Shown piece after piece: positions 1 to 11,201 of a DNA stretch of 64,000 bases; position 1 is the first letter of the stretch; each line of letters begins with the position of its first letter. The notes below the pieces were generated by a model. That model made no database searches. It was not told the DNA's origin and was given only the letters and a program-made list of their open reading frames with translations. Source of the stretch: Pseudovirgaria hyperparasitica (lineage: Eukaryota > Ascomycota > Dothideomycetes > Acrospermales > Acrospermaceae); the NCBI RefSeq assembly GCF_010093815.1, contig NW_022985572.1:95463-159462 (forward strand). Direction: 5' to 3'. The translations under genes were made by a program, and so were the position numbers.

Positions 1-1114
1 GGCAGTCTTGGGAAGATCTCGTTCAGTAACTCCAAGACACCCAAGCCATTACTTAACATCAAGCGGCCTGACACGAGCGATATGCGTCAACAATTGACAG
101 GTAGACAAGCAAGTCGACCCGAGAATTCGCCTATCGCAGACAGGCGACAAGTTCTGCGTAACATTGAAGGGGTCTACGCCACTCTGATGCGACTCGAGGA
201 TCATGAAAGGCATTCTCCGCCGCACCTTAATGATAGTAGCGATCCCTCCACTATCCAAGAGCACAAAGATTGGCAGCAGCGACTTCAGAGTCTGAATCAG
301 AGTTTATGGCACCAGCTCAAGGTTATGGAGCCCATCAATCCTAAGTAGGTCGATCCATCCCCCAGTGCTCTTACCTCTCCTAATCAATTACAGTTCCCCG
401 ACGGCCCATCCTTTCGTCGCCATGCTGTCTCATCCGAAGGGCAAGAAAGCTATACCTCGAGTTTTCAGGCATATCGACAATCAACAGCGCCTCACCATAC
501 TCACTATGATCGTCGTTCATATGGACTCGCTCGATGTGATCGCCCAGGCCGTTCCCATTACGGAGGAGCCCGCTAGCCTTTCACGTATGGTCAAAGAAGA
601 AGTTGAACTGTTCGCACAAACGGTCATACCCTCTGTCTTTGGACATATCAATGAATCACCTCTGGGAATAATAACTGGCCTCCTAGGACTGGTGCTAGAA
701 CGCACGAACATACCTCTTGTGGCTCGAACGAAGATAGGTCTTTCATTATTGACTATCCTCATCTCGAGAGCGGAGCTCTTAAAGCAGTCAAATCCAGAAA
801 TTGACCCTGCAGAGTGGAAACAATGGATGGTGGACTATGACAGCTTATTCGATACATTGGAACCATACTTGTCATTGCTGTTCACAACTGCAATCAATGA
901 TGCAGAAGACGTGTATGTGTGGCAGTTCTTGGCTGCTATGGGCGTCGGCGCGAGCCCTGAGCAACAGCAACGCCTGGTTATTGGCGTGAAAGATCGTGTT
1001 ATGGAGACAGTCAAGGTCAGCAGGGCGCTTCCCCAGGAGATGGCAAGCGTCCGTCTTGGTCACGTTAACTTGTTCATGAGAGCAATTGGTCTAGACGTTG
1101 ACTTGCTCGGTTAA
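1..1114 (+). CDS. PAT1: PAT1 decapping-associated protein, C-terminal part (5' end outside window)
   Basis: Topoisomerase II-associated protein PAT1, an mRNA decapping activator and P-body scaffold that in the family links the Lsm1-7 ring to Dcp2/Dhh1. Frame 1 is open from base 1, so the start lies upstream. Exon A is 1-344. The intron is 345-393 (gtaggt..cag, with a taatc branch-like site). Exon B is 394-1114, ending in TAA. The join restores one frame: ..EPINPN-SPTAHPFVAML... The visible 354 residues hold the alpha-helical Pat1 C-terminal domain, with the conserved stretch KGKKAIPRVFRHID followed by QRLTILTMIVVHMDSLDV. The gene is convergent with the U2A' gene (3' ends 309 bp apart). The frameshift between the two open frames is fully explained by the intron, so I see no damage. 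Confidence 0.9.
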
Positions 1115-1423
1115 AAGTAATGAAATGAAACGCGATGAAAACAAAATGGACTGTAGATCTAGCTTTTACTTTTCATGATGGACAGTTGGGCGGGTCCTTC
1201 TGGATTTAGCATTATCAGCACACTTGGAAGTGCGAAATATGGTATTGAGATTAAGCTGCACCTTTTTGCCTTTTTCTGCAACCCAGTGTCCAAGTTTTTT
1301 CAGTTCGTGGGCCTTTTTGCAGGTGCTGGCGGTCCTTTCTTCCAACGCCGGCATGAACTCTGTCCGCATAAAGTAATATGCTTGAACATGCAACGACATA
1401 CCGAATCCCCATCGCATCGGTAC
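1115..1423. other. Convergent 3' intergenic region
   Basis: It lies between the stops of PAT1 (+) and U2A' (-). No gene-like signal is visible; it presumably holds the two 3' UTRs and polyadenylation sites. Confidence 0.6.
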
Positions 1424-2437
1424 TCAATCGACCACTATCCCAGGTGGTAACCGGCCTTCATTCAGCGCCTTCTCTAGTCTACTGATCTCACTCAGACTCT
1501 TTGCATTGCGAATAAGCTCCTCTACCTTCTTCTTCTCCTTGTCGCTTAGCCGCAGCGCAATGGCCTTCTCACCCCCAACACCATTCGCAACACCAAGACC
1601 AGACGGTACATCAAATGTTTTGGACTTGATACCGGAAATCTTCTGTGCGAGCTCGGTCGGTGCGTCAGTGGTTCCAAACAGCGCGCGCGACTGTGCGCGT
1701 TCTGCGTCGCGCACCTTGCGGTAGTCGAGGAAGCGGATATGCGGATTGAGATAGAGGACATATAGCCGGTAATTCTAAAATCTCCACGTTAGCCCAACAA
1801 TATTCTCTCTTTATTTTATTCGATATGCGCTTTGTGCTTGGCTGTCCTGGTGTGTGTGTGAGAGTCTGTGGGTGGGAAACAATATTTACCTCCTTCTGCG
1901 CCACCGGGTTCTCCATCAGCACCACGTGTGTCAACTTCGCAAGCCCGCTCAACGGCTCCAGGTCAGACAGTTCGGAGATCTGGTTGTGTGTCAGGACGAG
2001 CGTGGACAGGTTCGGTAGCGAGCGGGCGAGGGTGGGCTGGATATGCGCGATGCGATTGCGGGCGAGCAGCAGGGTGTGCAGACGTGGCGAGAGCGGGAAA
2101 TTGCTGAGGGCAGCAATGTCGTTGTCGGTGAAGTCTATGCAGTCTTGTTCCTGTTACAAACGCGAGAGAGAGAGCGAGTCAGTACAAGAAGATTTGGTTC
2201 TTACCTTGCGGGGTGGGATGGGTGTTGGAAAGGACGCACTCTTGCTACGCCGAGGTTCTCGATCGCGGGTATCTTGTGGCCTGTATAGCGGGATTCGCCA
2301 TTGTATCAACGCTGCTCTTTGACTTCAAAGTGTAGTATCGGTTCTTTTCAGTACGCACCTCTGAGATCTAGCTCGCGTTCGGTCAGCGGGTTTATGTACG
2401 ACAGAGAGCCCTGGATGAGCTCGGCCGTTAACCTCAT
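1424..2437 (-). CDS. LEA1: U2 small nuclear ribonucleoprotein A' (U2A'/Lea1)
   Basis: Leucine-rich-repeat protein of the U2 snRNP, which with U2B'' binds U2 snRNA stem-loop IV in the spliceosome. Exons on the minus strand: 2437-2359, 2280-2240 (41 nt), 2150-1890, 1774-1424; all junctions are GT..AG and in frame, giving 243 aa, the usual fungal size. It starts MRLTAELIQGSLSYINPL, followed by ELDLRGHKIPAIENLGVA, EQDCIDFTDNDIAAL, the LRRs (LHTLLLARNRI, LSTLVLTHNQI, LTHVVLMENPV) and the LRR-cap motif NYRLYVLYLNPHIRFLDYRK. A charged C-terminal tail follows (DKEKKKVEELIRNAK). The start is the ATG at 2437, matching the conserved family N-terminus. Family assignment is strong; the small second exon is the least certain part. 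Confidence 0.92.
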
Positions 2438-2931
2438 GTTTGCGACGGTGGAGGGTATAGGGATAGGAGAAACGATATGCGAGATGCGAATTGGTTACGG
2501 TCGTCGTGGTGCAGAAGTAGCAGGCTGTCTGTCGTGTGCATGGAGAGCTATGAATGATATTCCAATCGATATCAAGATCTAAGGAGCGTTTTTTGATAAT
2601 TCTAAGGAGCGGTTCTGTTAGCGGCCAAGATCCTGAAGACGTTTCTCTAATATTATCTGTGAGAGCAGTAGGTGCTATGATAACTCAAGCTTGATATATA
2701 TCTATCAGTTCAGTTATTTTCTAAATGCAAATCCTAAATGTCAGGAACGTTATGACATACGATTTCGCAATTAGAGCCACCCAAATATGAATGCCAGCAC
2801 TGACTGTGATCTGACCATGTTTCATGGTTTTGCACTACCTAAACTACCTATCTAAGAACCTCATTTTTCTGTATAAAAATTCGTTACTCATGCAAAGGCC
2901 CAATGGCTCAATATACATATACATGTCATTT
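2438..2931. other. Intergenic: U2A' promoter and GH76 3' flank
   Basis: AT-rich between about 2600 and 2900, with no coding signal. Both flanking genes are on the minus strand. Confidence 0.5.
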
Positions 2932-4321
2932 CTAGTTGTCTTTGAGGTTGCCTCTGCCCATTGAAGGCTCATCAGGGACCTGAGGAGTCATTGATGGAGC
3001 GCTAGACGTCTGAGGAGTACCGGCGTTGTCGACCAAAAGAGATTGGATGACCTCTAGGGCGGTGATCTGTTGGCCAACGCCATACTGGCCATCATAACCC
3101 CCAACATACCACTTCGTCCCACAAGTCACACCGTCGTTGCCCCCAGAGCACGACCGCGCTGCCGCAGAAGCAGAAGCTTTCAACTTTGTGAAGATTCCGT
3201 CGCGAGTCTCTGGCATAAGCACGGTTGTCTTCGCCATCCACCGAGCTAAGTAAGCCTTGAACGATTGCATATCCAAGTTGCAAGTCCCGATAGTCTCGCA
3301 ACTAGCTTCATACAAGACGTCCGTGGCATTGTCGAATGGTGTAAAGAATACGCCAGCAGCATCGATTAAACAATGGGCCCGATCGGACCATTTGGTGTCT
3401 TTCGTGTGGTCGTAAAGAGCTGCGGCGCCATACATGAAGAGGCCGTTGTTGTAGGTATACTGATGCAAGTCATGGCTAGAGCACCCATTGTTCGAGTTGG
3501 TACCGTCATACACAGTGCAATATGTGGAATCTATGAGGCCTTTCTCTGATACCCAGTCCCAAGCTTTCTCTGCCCATTCAACAAAAGTATCATTTTTCGT
3601 GGCGCGGGCTAGTCGAGCAGCGAGCTGAAAGAAAGCACCATTCGAGACGGTGTTCATGTAAGGATACCCTGGATGGGAGTCGAATATCTGCCACCTGAGA
3701 CCTCCGTCACAGCCTGCCGTATCCCATCTTCCCACCTGTGTCTGGAAAGCATTCGTAGCGACTTGGAGGTATTGAGGTTGATCGGATGAAGGGCTCGGGA
3801 ATCCGTTCTCTACTGCGGACATCAGACTTAGGGCCCAGAAGCCTTGGTCGTCATTCCCCTGCTTGATATCAGCATAATCCATCTATACATCCAGGGGTAT
3901 CCTGACTGTCTGACCATAGAACTTCTCGTTCATGAGATCACGGTTTGGGCCACTTTGAGTAACAAATGCATTGATCGTATTCTCAACATATCTGTCATCC
4001 CCAGTATATGCCCAGTAGTCTACTAAGCTTCCCCACATGGCTCCTGACTCCCACCAGTAGTATGGTAGATTGAGTGTACCGACATCTCGAGGATCAGTAT
4101 TGGAGGCATTGTTTCTGTAGTAGCTCTGGAGGCCGTACGCAACTGTGGACGCAGCAGATCTGATCGAGTCTGTGGCTCAGAGGTCAGAAAGGTTTGAAAT
4201 GCTTGATATTTGCTCACCTACCTTGACTATTCACGTCCAAGTCCAGTGCATTAACGGAGCCACAAACCAGTAGTAACACTGTAGTCTTTGAAAGCAGCAC
4301 TTTACTCCAGGCAGTAGCCAT
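2932..4321 (-). CDS. Secreted GH76 endo-alpha-1,6-mannanase-like protein
   Basis: Glycoside hydrolase family 76 (Dfg5/Dcw1-type fold), acting on alpha-1,6-mannan of fungal walls or cross-linking wall mannoproteins. Proposed exons: 4321-4222, 4169-3907, 3858-2932, giving 429 aa. Exon 1 encodes a hydrophobic signal peptide (MATAWSKVLLSKTTVLLLVCG). Motifs follow in order: YYWWESGAMWGSLVDYW, the catalytic Asp pair in GNDDQGFW, RWDTAGCDGGLRWQIF, NTVSNGAFFQLAARLAR and YTYNNGLFMYGAAALYD. The C-terminus lacks a hydrophobic GPI-attachment tail, so it is predicted soluble and secreted. The second intron (3906-3859, 48 nt) is inferred: an in-frame TAG at 3885-3883 must be removed, and removing it in frame yields ..FYGQT-GNDDQGFW. 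Its donor (GTCAGG) is weak, so that junction needs cDNA. Confidence 0.82.
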
Positions 4322-6097
4322 GGTGTCTGCCAGATCGATCACAGGCAAGCAAAGCGCTCATAAAGCGACGATTACGGCCAGAGTTGTAGTATTCACTCGT
4401 GGGGTCTGACATCGTGGGCGGGACATGGCGAACATGTAGCAGGGCGATTGTATGGCCATGGCGAACACGTTCTTGCCGCCCTGCCGATCAGTATGCTATC
4501 GATAGCTCAAGGCGTAGAGACGCTACGTTGTGGACCAGTAGCAGGGGGCGAAGAAATGTTTATTCGGCAGCTTGTGAAGGTCGGAAATGCAGCCCAGATC
4601 CATTTCCAGGTCCAGCGTCCCTAATTAGGAAAGGCGCTCCCCGCAACTCCAGGTCAGCGGAAATCTGGCAGTCACCTATAGCAACGACCATGCCCAACAT
4701 TCATCTAGTTGGTAAACTAATGCTAGATACAACATTATGGTGCGACGCCGGCAACATTTCTAGAAGATCGCTTGTTCTTGACAATAACCTGCGCACAGTA
4801 ATAATGATGACGACCAAGGTTGAACCGAATCCGCCGGCTTTACAAACGTCCGAGCCGCGTTTTCCTCCCTCTCCATAATTAGACCACATTCCTGTAAGCC
4901 AATCAACTTATTGAGATATGATTAGGGAGATCACGTAGTGCCGCATCAAGACGATGACCACAATCTAGTGGTCGAGTTCAGGGCTCGAGAAAGACTTGAT
5001 ATTATCATGTATTGCTGCAAGAGAGCAAGTAGAATATCCATGACTTCCACACCGGCTCCTGGAGTGTTTGTTGGCTATTTGAATTGGATGTTCGAAGCCC
5101 GTAACAAACGTGGAGAAGACAGGCAGGAAAGTTTACTGCCAAAGTATAATCAGCAGTATGTATTACCATGCTCCAGCAACATACCCGCTGCTTTTTTTGC
5201 TTTAAAGAGTGCTAGTTTGCTGCTCTCGAAGCGGATCAGTACACGGTGCCTGCTAGTATACACCAAATCCTGTCCTGTATGTTATGACTTAGATGATAGC
5301 TTACTGCAGCGCAGCGTATGCATCACATATTAAGCCCGCTTCTAATCTCGGCTACGGTCTCGCAGCCATAGTTATGGACTCTCGTCTATCAGAAGTACCA
5401 GTCATTGTTCCACAGAGTGACTTTTGTCACGCAGATGGACTACGTAGATTTGCAACAAGCTGTACTCTGTTGGTTAGAGCACTACCGCGACGAAGTTGGC
5501 TCGACGACAAGCTGCCCGCATAGTTGCCCAGCAACGTTTGAAAATTCTGCCACCAACATAACGAGGCTAGAACAATATGTATGTGTTCCCCTTGAGCGTA
5601 CTGTGAAAGGTAGAGTGATAGTCTCATTGTTACTGGGGCTACCCAGTGAGGTCAGGCTGTGGTTCTTGACATAGACCCGTTACAGTGTCCTTGGGGATAG
5701 GTGGGCTGCTACTATCAGGCAGCAGCAAGTCGGCCTTAATGACCTCATCGCTCTCCTCAAAACTTGCTAATGTACAATAGTCCTATGGTCTTCGATACGA
5801 CGCCCATAATATGGCTCATTTTGTTAACCAGACTGTATGTATGGAAGCTGTGTCTGTAGGCGTTGACACGTGGACACATTTATGTGTTCCGAACGACGGT
5901 GCATCCTCTGGACACTATTCCACTTTTCGGAATTCCAATCAAGCTGAAATGATTCTCAATTTGTTGATATGAAGTCTGAGAAGCTACTGATTGTAGTCCT
6001 CGATAACCATTCTATATCGTATAACCACACTAATCAGTAGTAGAGACATCGGTTATCTCATTTAGCTCTTAGTTCTCGTACAGCTAGAACTAGAGAG

Positions 6098-6142
6098 ATC
6101 TTTGATTTTAGTTTTATTCGGCTAATAAAAACTATCAAAGAT
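6098..6142. repeat. Imperfect inverted repeat (hairpin) in AT-rich spacer
   Basis: The left arm ATCTTTGATTTTAGTTTTAT pairs with the right arm ATAAAAACTATCAAAGAT around a CGGCT-containing loop, with a one-base length difference. It may be a transcription terminator or a relic of a small inverted-repeat element. No TA duplication is obvious. Confidence 0.5.
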
Positions 6143-6615
6143 GAATTATGTGCAGTTTAAGTAACGACAAGTCTTAGATATGATATCAATAAAACCTTTA
6201 ATTGAGGCTCTACACCGCGAGATCTTCCTATATAATGATATAACGCGTCTTTGCTCGTTCAGTAGCGAAGGAAGATGGAGTATTAAGATACAATCTTTCT
6301 AGCTAATCATCCTAGCTAAGTATCAATGACCATACTTAGCCTGTATGTTTCAATAAATCTTAATAACTTATAAATGTTCATTCGAAACCTGCGTACATCA
6401 TAAAGGAAAATACGTTTCAAAAAATACTGCGAAAGAAATCTACTACGTACGTAGTGCAAATATAGAACATGATATCTCTGAGCTCTTTGAACCTTGATAC
6501 TGCATTGCCATAGTTAACTTTTCTTGGACATGTTTTCATGCCCTGATCATACAGTTGTTCACAATCCTTGCCTGTCTAGGGCAGTGCAAACAGAAGACCC
6601 ACAATCGGACTTCAC

Positions 6616-6635
6616 TGCATGCATGCATGCATGCA
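6616..6635. repeat. (GCAT)n microsatellite
   Basis: About five perfect GCAT units, upstream of the orphan gene at 6991. Confidence 0.85.
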
Positions 6636-6990
6636 CAGAAGTGTAGCACGACACCACATAGATAGATCTCGAGTTACTCTTGGCCACGTAGATAATATCT
6701 ACATATACAGTGAATATGTGTACGAATGTCCGATCTGAATGCATCAAGAGCTGGGATCATAAGCATAATCTTGCTTGCACTACCTATTAAGCGTAAAGAT
6801 CGTCGCTTCTTACTGACAGAAATCAAGATATACGAGCATATCTCGCGAATGCATATGCAAGTCGTGCAGGCAGGTGCAGCGTCTCTTCTGTTTAAACATG
6901 CTCAGATCGATATGGCTTCAGCGTCCCTGTCAAGACTTTGGTACATAAAAGGATTGAGGTCTGTGAAGTGGACCAGAAATTATCTGCCAT

Positions 6991-7785
6991 ATGAGCCTCT
7001 CTTCAATATTATCTCACGAATTCCAAGCACTCACCAACGCCGTCATGTCGAAGCCAAAAGAAACCGGCGAATCCTCAGCCGTCAGATGCCCAGCCAAGGC
7101 CGAGACGTTGATTGCCCAAAACTCTCGTGCATTGTACTACTACAAAGGAACGGAGGCATTATATGCCTGCAACGACATCTACTCTACGGGTTACTACTGG
7201 CAGCTTATCGATGCTACCGAGAACAGCATTCAACAGGTCAAGCTGACCAAGAAATACACCCAAGCCATCGGAACACGCGACATGAAAGGCAAGGAGGGAG
7301 AGTTACACTTTGATGTCAGTGCAGGCTATGAAGGCTTCGGCTTCAACGTCAGCGCAAGCTTTGGGGGAAGCTTCAAAACTTTCAGCGAGCAAGAGCTCTC
7401 CTCCAACAGGGCAGAGGAGTCCACTTACGAGATTCCCGGTGGTCTTACCGTATGGATCTATCAGAAGATCTATACGTTCAAGACTCGAACCTGGTTCCTC
7501 TACGACCACGGCGCCACCTACAAGGCCGTTGTAAAGAACGAAAAGGACGACAAACACCCCTATTACGCGCCCGAAGGTGCGTTCGAGTCGAAGTCGGTTG
7601 AAACACGGATCACCTCGGCCAAGTTGGAGGGAATCCACCCAATCGAGATTAAGGCTGTGGAGACGGATCTGAACGCTGCGAAAAAGATCGCTGAGCTTGA
7701 CACCATACGTCTTGAAGAAACTTCTGGCAGTTGCAAGGAACAATTGGCAAAGTATAAGTTACAGGTTGACAAGACCTTGGCATAG
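6991..7785 (+). CDS. Orphan beta-rich protein, faintly reminiscent of beta-pore-forming folds
   Basis: Single-exon ORF of 264 aa with even codon use and no signal peptide. I do not recognise a family with certainty. Residues 1-55 are polar. Residues 65-100 contain the aromatic stretch ALYYYKGTEALYACND. Residues 105-170 alternate small/polar and hydrophobic residues (ELHFDVSAGYEGFGFNVSAS), followed by a Ser/Glu-rich stretch, a turn EIPGGLTVWIY and the strand YQKIYTFKTRTWFLYD. Ser-rich amphipathic strands followed by a P-G turn recall aerolysin/ETX-MTX2-type proteins, but this is a shape argument only. Residues 225-264 look helical or coiled. The start could be the ATG at 6991 or the one at 7045. 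It is isolated from its neighbours. Confidence 0.7.
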   Translation: MSLSSILSHEFQALTNAVMSKPKETGESSAVRCPAKAETLIAQNSRALYYYKGTEALYACNDIYSTGYYWQLIDATENSIQQVKLTKKYTQAIGTRDMKGKEGELHFDVSAGYEGFGFNVSASFGGSFKTFSEQELSSNRAEESTYEIPGGLTVWIYQKIYTFKTRTWFLYDHGATYKAVVKNEKDDKHPYYAPEGAFESKSVETRITSAKLEGIHPIEIKAVETDLNAAKKIAELDTIRLEETSGSCKEQLAKYKLQVDKTLA

Positions 7786-8527
7786 GTTGTCGAGTTCAAT
7801 GAGACGTCATTTCTAGATGAAGCAGACGTATTATCACAAATGAAATCTTCCGTGCTGGTTGTATCCCGGGCGTGTGCAAACGTTGCTTCTGAAGTGATGA
7901 TACTATAACCTGTGCTTCGTTGCCTACAGTTCGCTCGTACCCGGCACATAAGTTAGTAGTTTCACGAACTAAATATTAGCATATTTCGATCAAAGCCATC
8001 TCTTCATATGTTTTGTACTTCTCAATCCATCTTTTACTTGGCAATAGTAGTCTCTCTTGTCGTGTAAAATAAAATCTGATCTTGGCGTTTAGAGTATATA
8101 CGATCCTTACTACCAGACAGGTTGAGAACACACCTATCAACTATTTTTATGGCTCAGCAAGGTGTCAAATTGTCAGTATACGCACAGTGGTTAGTCCTGG
8201 CATACCTCTTTAGCCTGTGATCACCTTTCGAAAGCCGATGGTCCGTATGGCACCATTGTTTTCCATCTCACTTACGAGCGCAGCTTTCAAGAATGGTCAC
8301 CCGGTGCTGGTAAGTGCATATCTTACCAAGCATACTTCACATTTATAACTTTCCTGGGTTCACGACTACAGTATGCAAGAGAGCAGGCAGACGTGTAAAG
8401 TAATTTACCACCCCTGAAAGGGTAGTGGTGCTTGCTCAATTCCTATATCAACATATTCGCACAAAACACTGCCCAAGGCAAAGCATGTCAGTACCCAAAC
8501 TAACCATTCTCCTACGGCAACATGTCG
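7786..8527. other. Intergenic, with a weak possible spliced micro-gene at 8149-8400
   Basis: It lies between the orphan gene and the GH43 gene. An ATG at 8149 opens a 23-codon hydrophobic frame. About 40 bases further on, a 30-codon open stretch (DGPYGTIVFHLTYERSFQEW) ends at a good donor, GTAAGTGC, at about 8309. I cannot join these into a convincing gene. Confidence 0.35.
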
Positions 8528-9619
8528 TCAGACGACTGGCCAACCACCAGACCACGACAGCTTGTTCCACCCAAATCGCTTCTGGCCATCCGCGTATCCG
8601 ACAGACGTGTCAACATAATGGTAATACAGGACCAGACCCTGACTCGAGTCCGTGAACACACCCCTACAAGCCGCGTCAGTAACCAAATCTCCCAATCCAC
8701 ACACGAAAAACAAACGAAGAAACACCTACTGCCCGCCCGGCCCATACACCTTATCATGAGACTGCAACAGCACCGACCCCCCACTCGCCTTACACGCCTT
8801 CCCACTCTTATCAACCTGCATCGAAAGTCAGCCCCTGAAAGCCACCAAACCCCATTACATATATCAACTCACAAACCCGCCCGTCGCACTCGCACTCCGA
8901 CACACCATAATCTTATACTCCTCCCCCTTCGCCGGCCGACCCGCATCATACCCACAGCACACCCCGCTCGAAAACGTCAAGTAGTAATACCCGCCGTACG
9001 CAAACATATACGCGCCCTCCACACTATGACTGCCCGTCGCATTATACGCAATCTGATAGCTCGGCGCCCCGGCCGGCGCCGTCGCACCCGCGTTCATGCG
9101 CACCTGGTACAGCCCGGCCCAAAACGAGCCGAAGCTAAGATACTGCTCGCCGCTGCTCGTTGTGAGCAGGGCCGCGTCGATGGCATTGTACGGCTTCGCG
9201 GGCGAGGACGCAATGCCCGTGCGGCCGTGGTCTGTCCATGTGCCGGCGTCCAAGCTGGTGGAGGTGGCGTAGCCGATCGCGCTGGTCTGGCTGCCGAATT
9301 CGCTGACGGAGTAGTAGAGGATGTATGAGGTGCCGACCTTGTGGACGGAGGGTGCCCAGAGATCCTCGGCGCCGGGGAGGTCGATGGAGCTGCCTGAGGG
9401 TATGGCGGCGCCTCGGTTGGTCCAGGGGCCTGTGAGGGAGGGTGCGGAGGCGATGGTGATGCGGTTGCCGGTGCTGAAGCGGTAGTATTTGCCGTCGGAG
9501 CTGCGTTGGAGGACGGATAGGTCGTGGACGTTGCAGTCGCCGGTGCAGGCGCCTGGGTTTGCGTAGGCGTGTGTGAGGGTGAGTAGGAAGGCTAGGGGAA
9601 AGAGGAGGATTGTGAGCAT
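8528..9619 (-). CDS. Secreted GH43 endo-1,5-alpha-L-arabinanase
   Basis: Hydrolyses alpha-1,5-linked arabinan of plant cell-wall pectin in the extracellular space. Exons: 9619-8873, 8815-8730, 8663-8528, with clean donors (gtgagt, gtaggt) and acceptors, giving 322 aa, the usual size for fungal endo-arabinanases. The signal peptide is [22 protein letters not shown]43 five-bladed propeller landmarks: the general-base Asp in NVHDLSVL, the pKa-modulating Asp in YNAIDAALL and the acid Glu in [10 protein letters not shown]. The C-terminal exons give [29 protein letters not shown] and [15 protein letters not shown], all characteristic of the subfamily. All catalytic residues are present, so it should be active. 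It is a lone CAZyme, not in a cluster. Confidence 0.93.
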
Positions 9620-11201
9620 TTTGGACGGTCGAGGGATCAGGCCTGTGGGAGAGAAGGAAGATATTGTGGTTCAAGTGAATATGAAAAGTGGCACTGCTAT
9701 GGTTATATCCCCTCGTCACCCCTACCTACACACATACACTTGCGTTTCCCCACATCAAACATACTATATCTGCGTCTTTCTCCCACACCGGAAGCTATAC
9801 CAAAGCAAACCACGCCAGAACCTACTTTCCATCATCAGCCCTAATAATTCGTTGTGTGACCCAAGTCTCAATCAAAACGTGCACTAGAAAGGAGGGAGGA
9901 ATACCACGCTAGCCGCATCAGCTCGTCCACGTATATAAATACTATATACTCAGTCCACATGACGCCAAAGTAACACAACCCTCGAGTATTCGCACCATAC
10001 AACTCAACACAGCCTGCTTTGGACGGTCACATACCAAAGTGAATATATCCGCCCATCTCAATCGTCATACTCTCCAGTCCCACCGGGAGAACAGTACGTC
10101 CTCATAGTTGCGTAGCGTGTCAAACATTGTGTGGGAGCTTGGCTGTGGCATGGTTGGTAGAGGAGAAAATGGATTCTCCAGAGGTTTGTTTGTCGAGTGA
10201 GGGCCTGCGAGACTGTTAGCTCAGGATGTTCCACTGAGTGTTGTTCGATCGAGAATGCTTGAGGCCATCAAAGGATGGCACGCATATTTGCCCCTACACC
10301 TCCTAAACGCGCCGTACGTGTCGACCATACCATAGGATTTGCAGCCATCATAGATGTAGTAATGTCCGCAAGGCACGCATCGCACAGTCTGGCAGTCACT
10401 TATCATTAATCTCTGTCCCCAAACTCCTCACCACCACCACCATCATCAAAACAACACGACAACCTCCAAACCACTCACATGAAATCGACATCCCACCTCC
10501 ACAAGGCTGACTCCACAACCAACCACGTGTGCACAGCACTGCACAGCACGAACCCCTACCCTACCCCAGCGCCTGCATTGCATTGCATGGCACTACACTA
10601 CACTTACAGCCATCTCAATTTAGCCTCCGGCGGGGAGCCCCCCTCCCCTCGTCCCCTTCTTCTCCTTCCCCGCAATAAAAATTGATTAATAGCGACTGCG
10701 CATGCGTGTATATTACCCCGGATTTTCCAATTGTTGGGACACATGGGCGCAAACACACAGACGCACGTGCTACGATAATCTACGAGCTAGAAATATGGGA
10801 CCATGACGATGATCACGATGACAATGGCTTGAAGGTTGAGGTCCAGTGAAGCGGCATGCTGTGATTTGAGGGATAAAAGGCGGGGAAGAGAGTTGAGGGA
10901 ACTGCGGTCCGCTGGTTTCAGCTAGTGGTTGGAGAGGAGTTTGGAGAAGGAACGATGAATATGATTATTAGCTGTGTCAAAGGGGAGAAAAGGAGACGGA
11001 TGGAGTCCGCTGACGCGGTGTGGTTATGACCAAAGGATGGAGCCGAGGGAAGAGAATGAGAGACTGTGTGGAGGTGGCGAAATGTAGGGTTCGTCTGTCC
11101 TAGCAGGCTCTGTGCCTACCAGGGCAAGCCGCGGTTATAGATTCGCGTGATGGTATATATGGATATGTATGCTTTACAACAACAAACGTCAACGTAGCCG
11201 G
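9620..11201. other. 1.6-kb intergenic region
   Basis: Promoter of the GH43 gene (minus) and 3' flank of the 769-aa gene (minus). It contains CA-rich and TATA-like stretches (for example around 9930) but no supported coding frame. The small open frames at 9573-9912 and 10479-10685 are CA-rich low-complexity sequence. Confidence 0.5.

Larger units (their letters stand above)
4322..6990. other. 2.7-kb gene-poor interval
   Basis: Short open frames at 4399-4878, 4938-5333 and 5405-5674 carry no motif that I recognise and have no start or splice context that joins them. From about 5800 to 6500 the sequence is AT-rich and stop-dense, compatible with an old mobile-element relic. It holds a hairpin at 6098-6142 and a GCAT microsatellite at 6616-6635, listed separately. 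No convincing gene. Confidence 0.5.

Noticed and set aside
8149-8400. Small spliced gene upstream of GH43
   Set aside because: Two short protein-like stretches cannot be joined with confident splice sites; kept only as a remark.
8522-9328. 268-aa + strand ORF
   Set aside because: Arg/Pro/Thr-rich antisense shadow of the GH43 gene.
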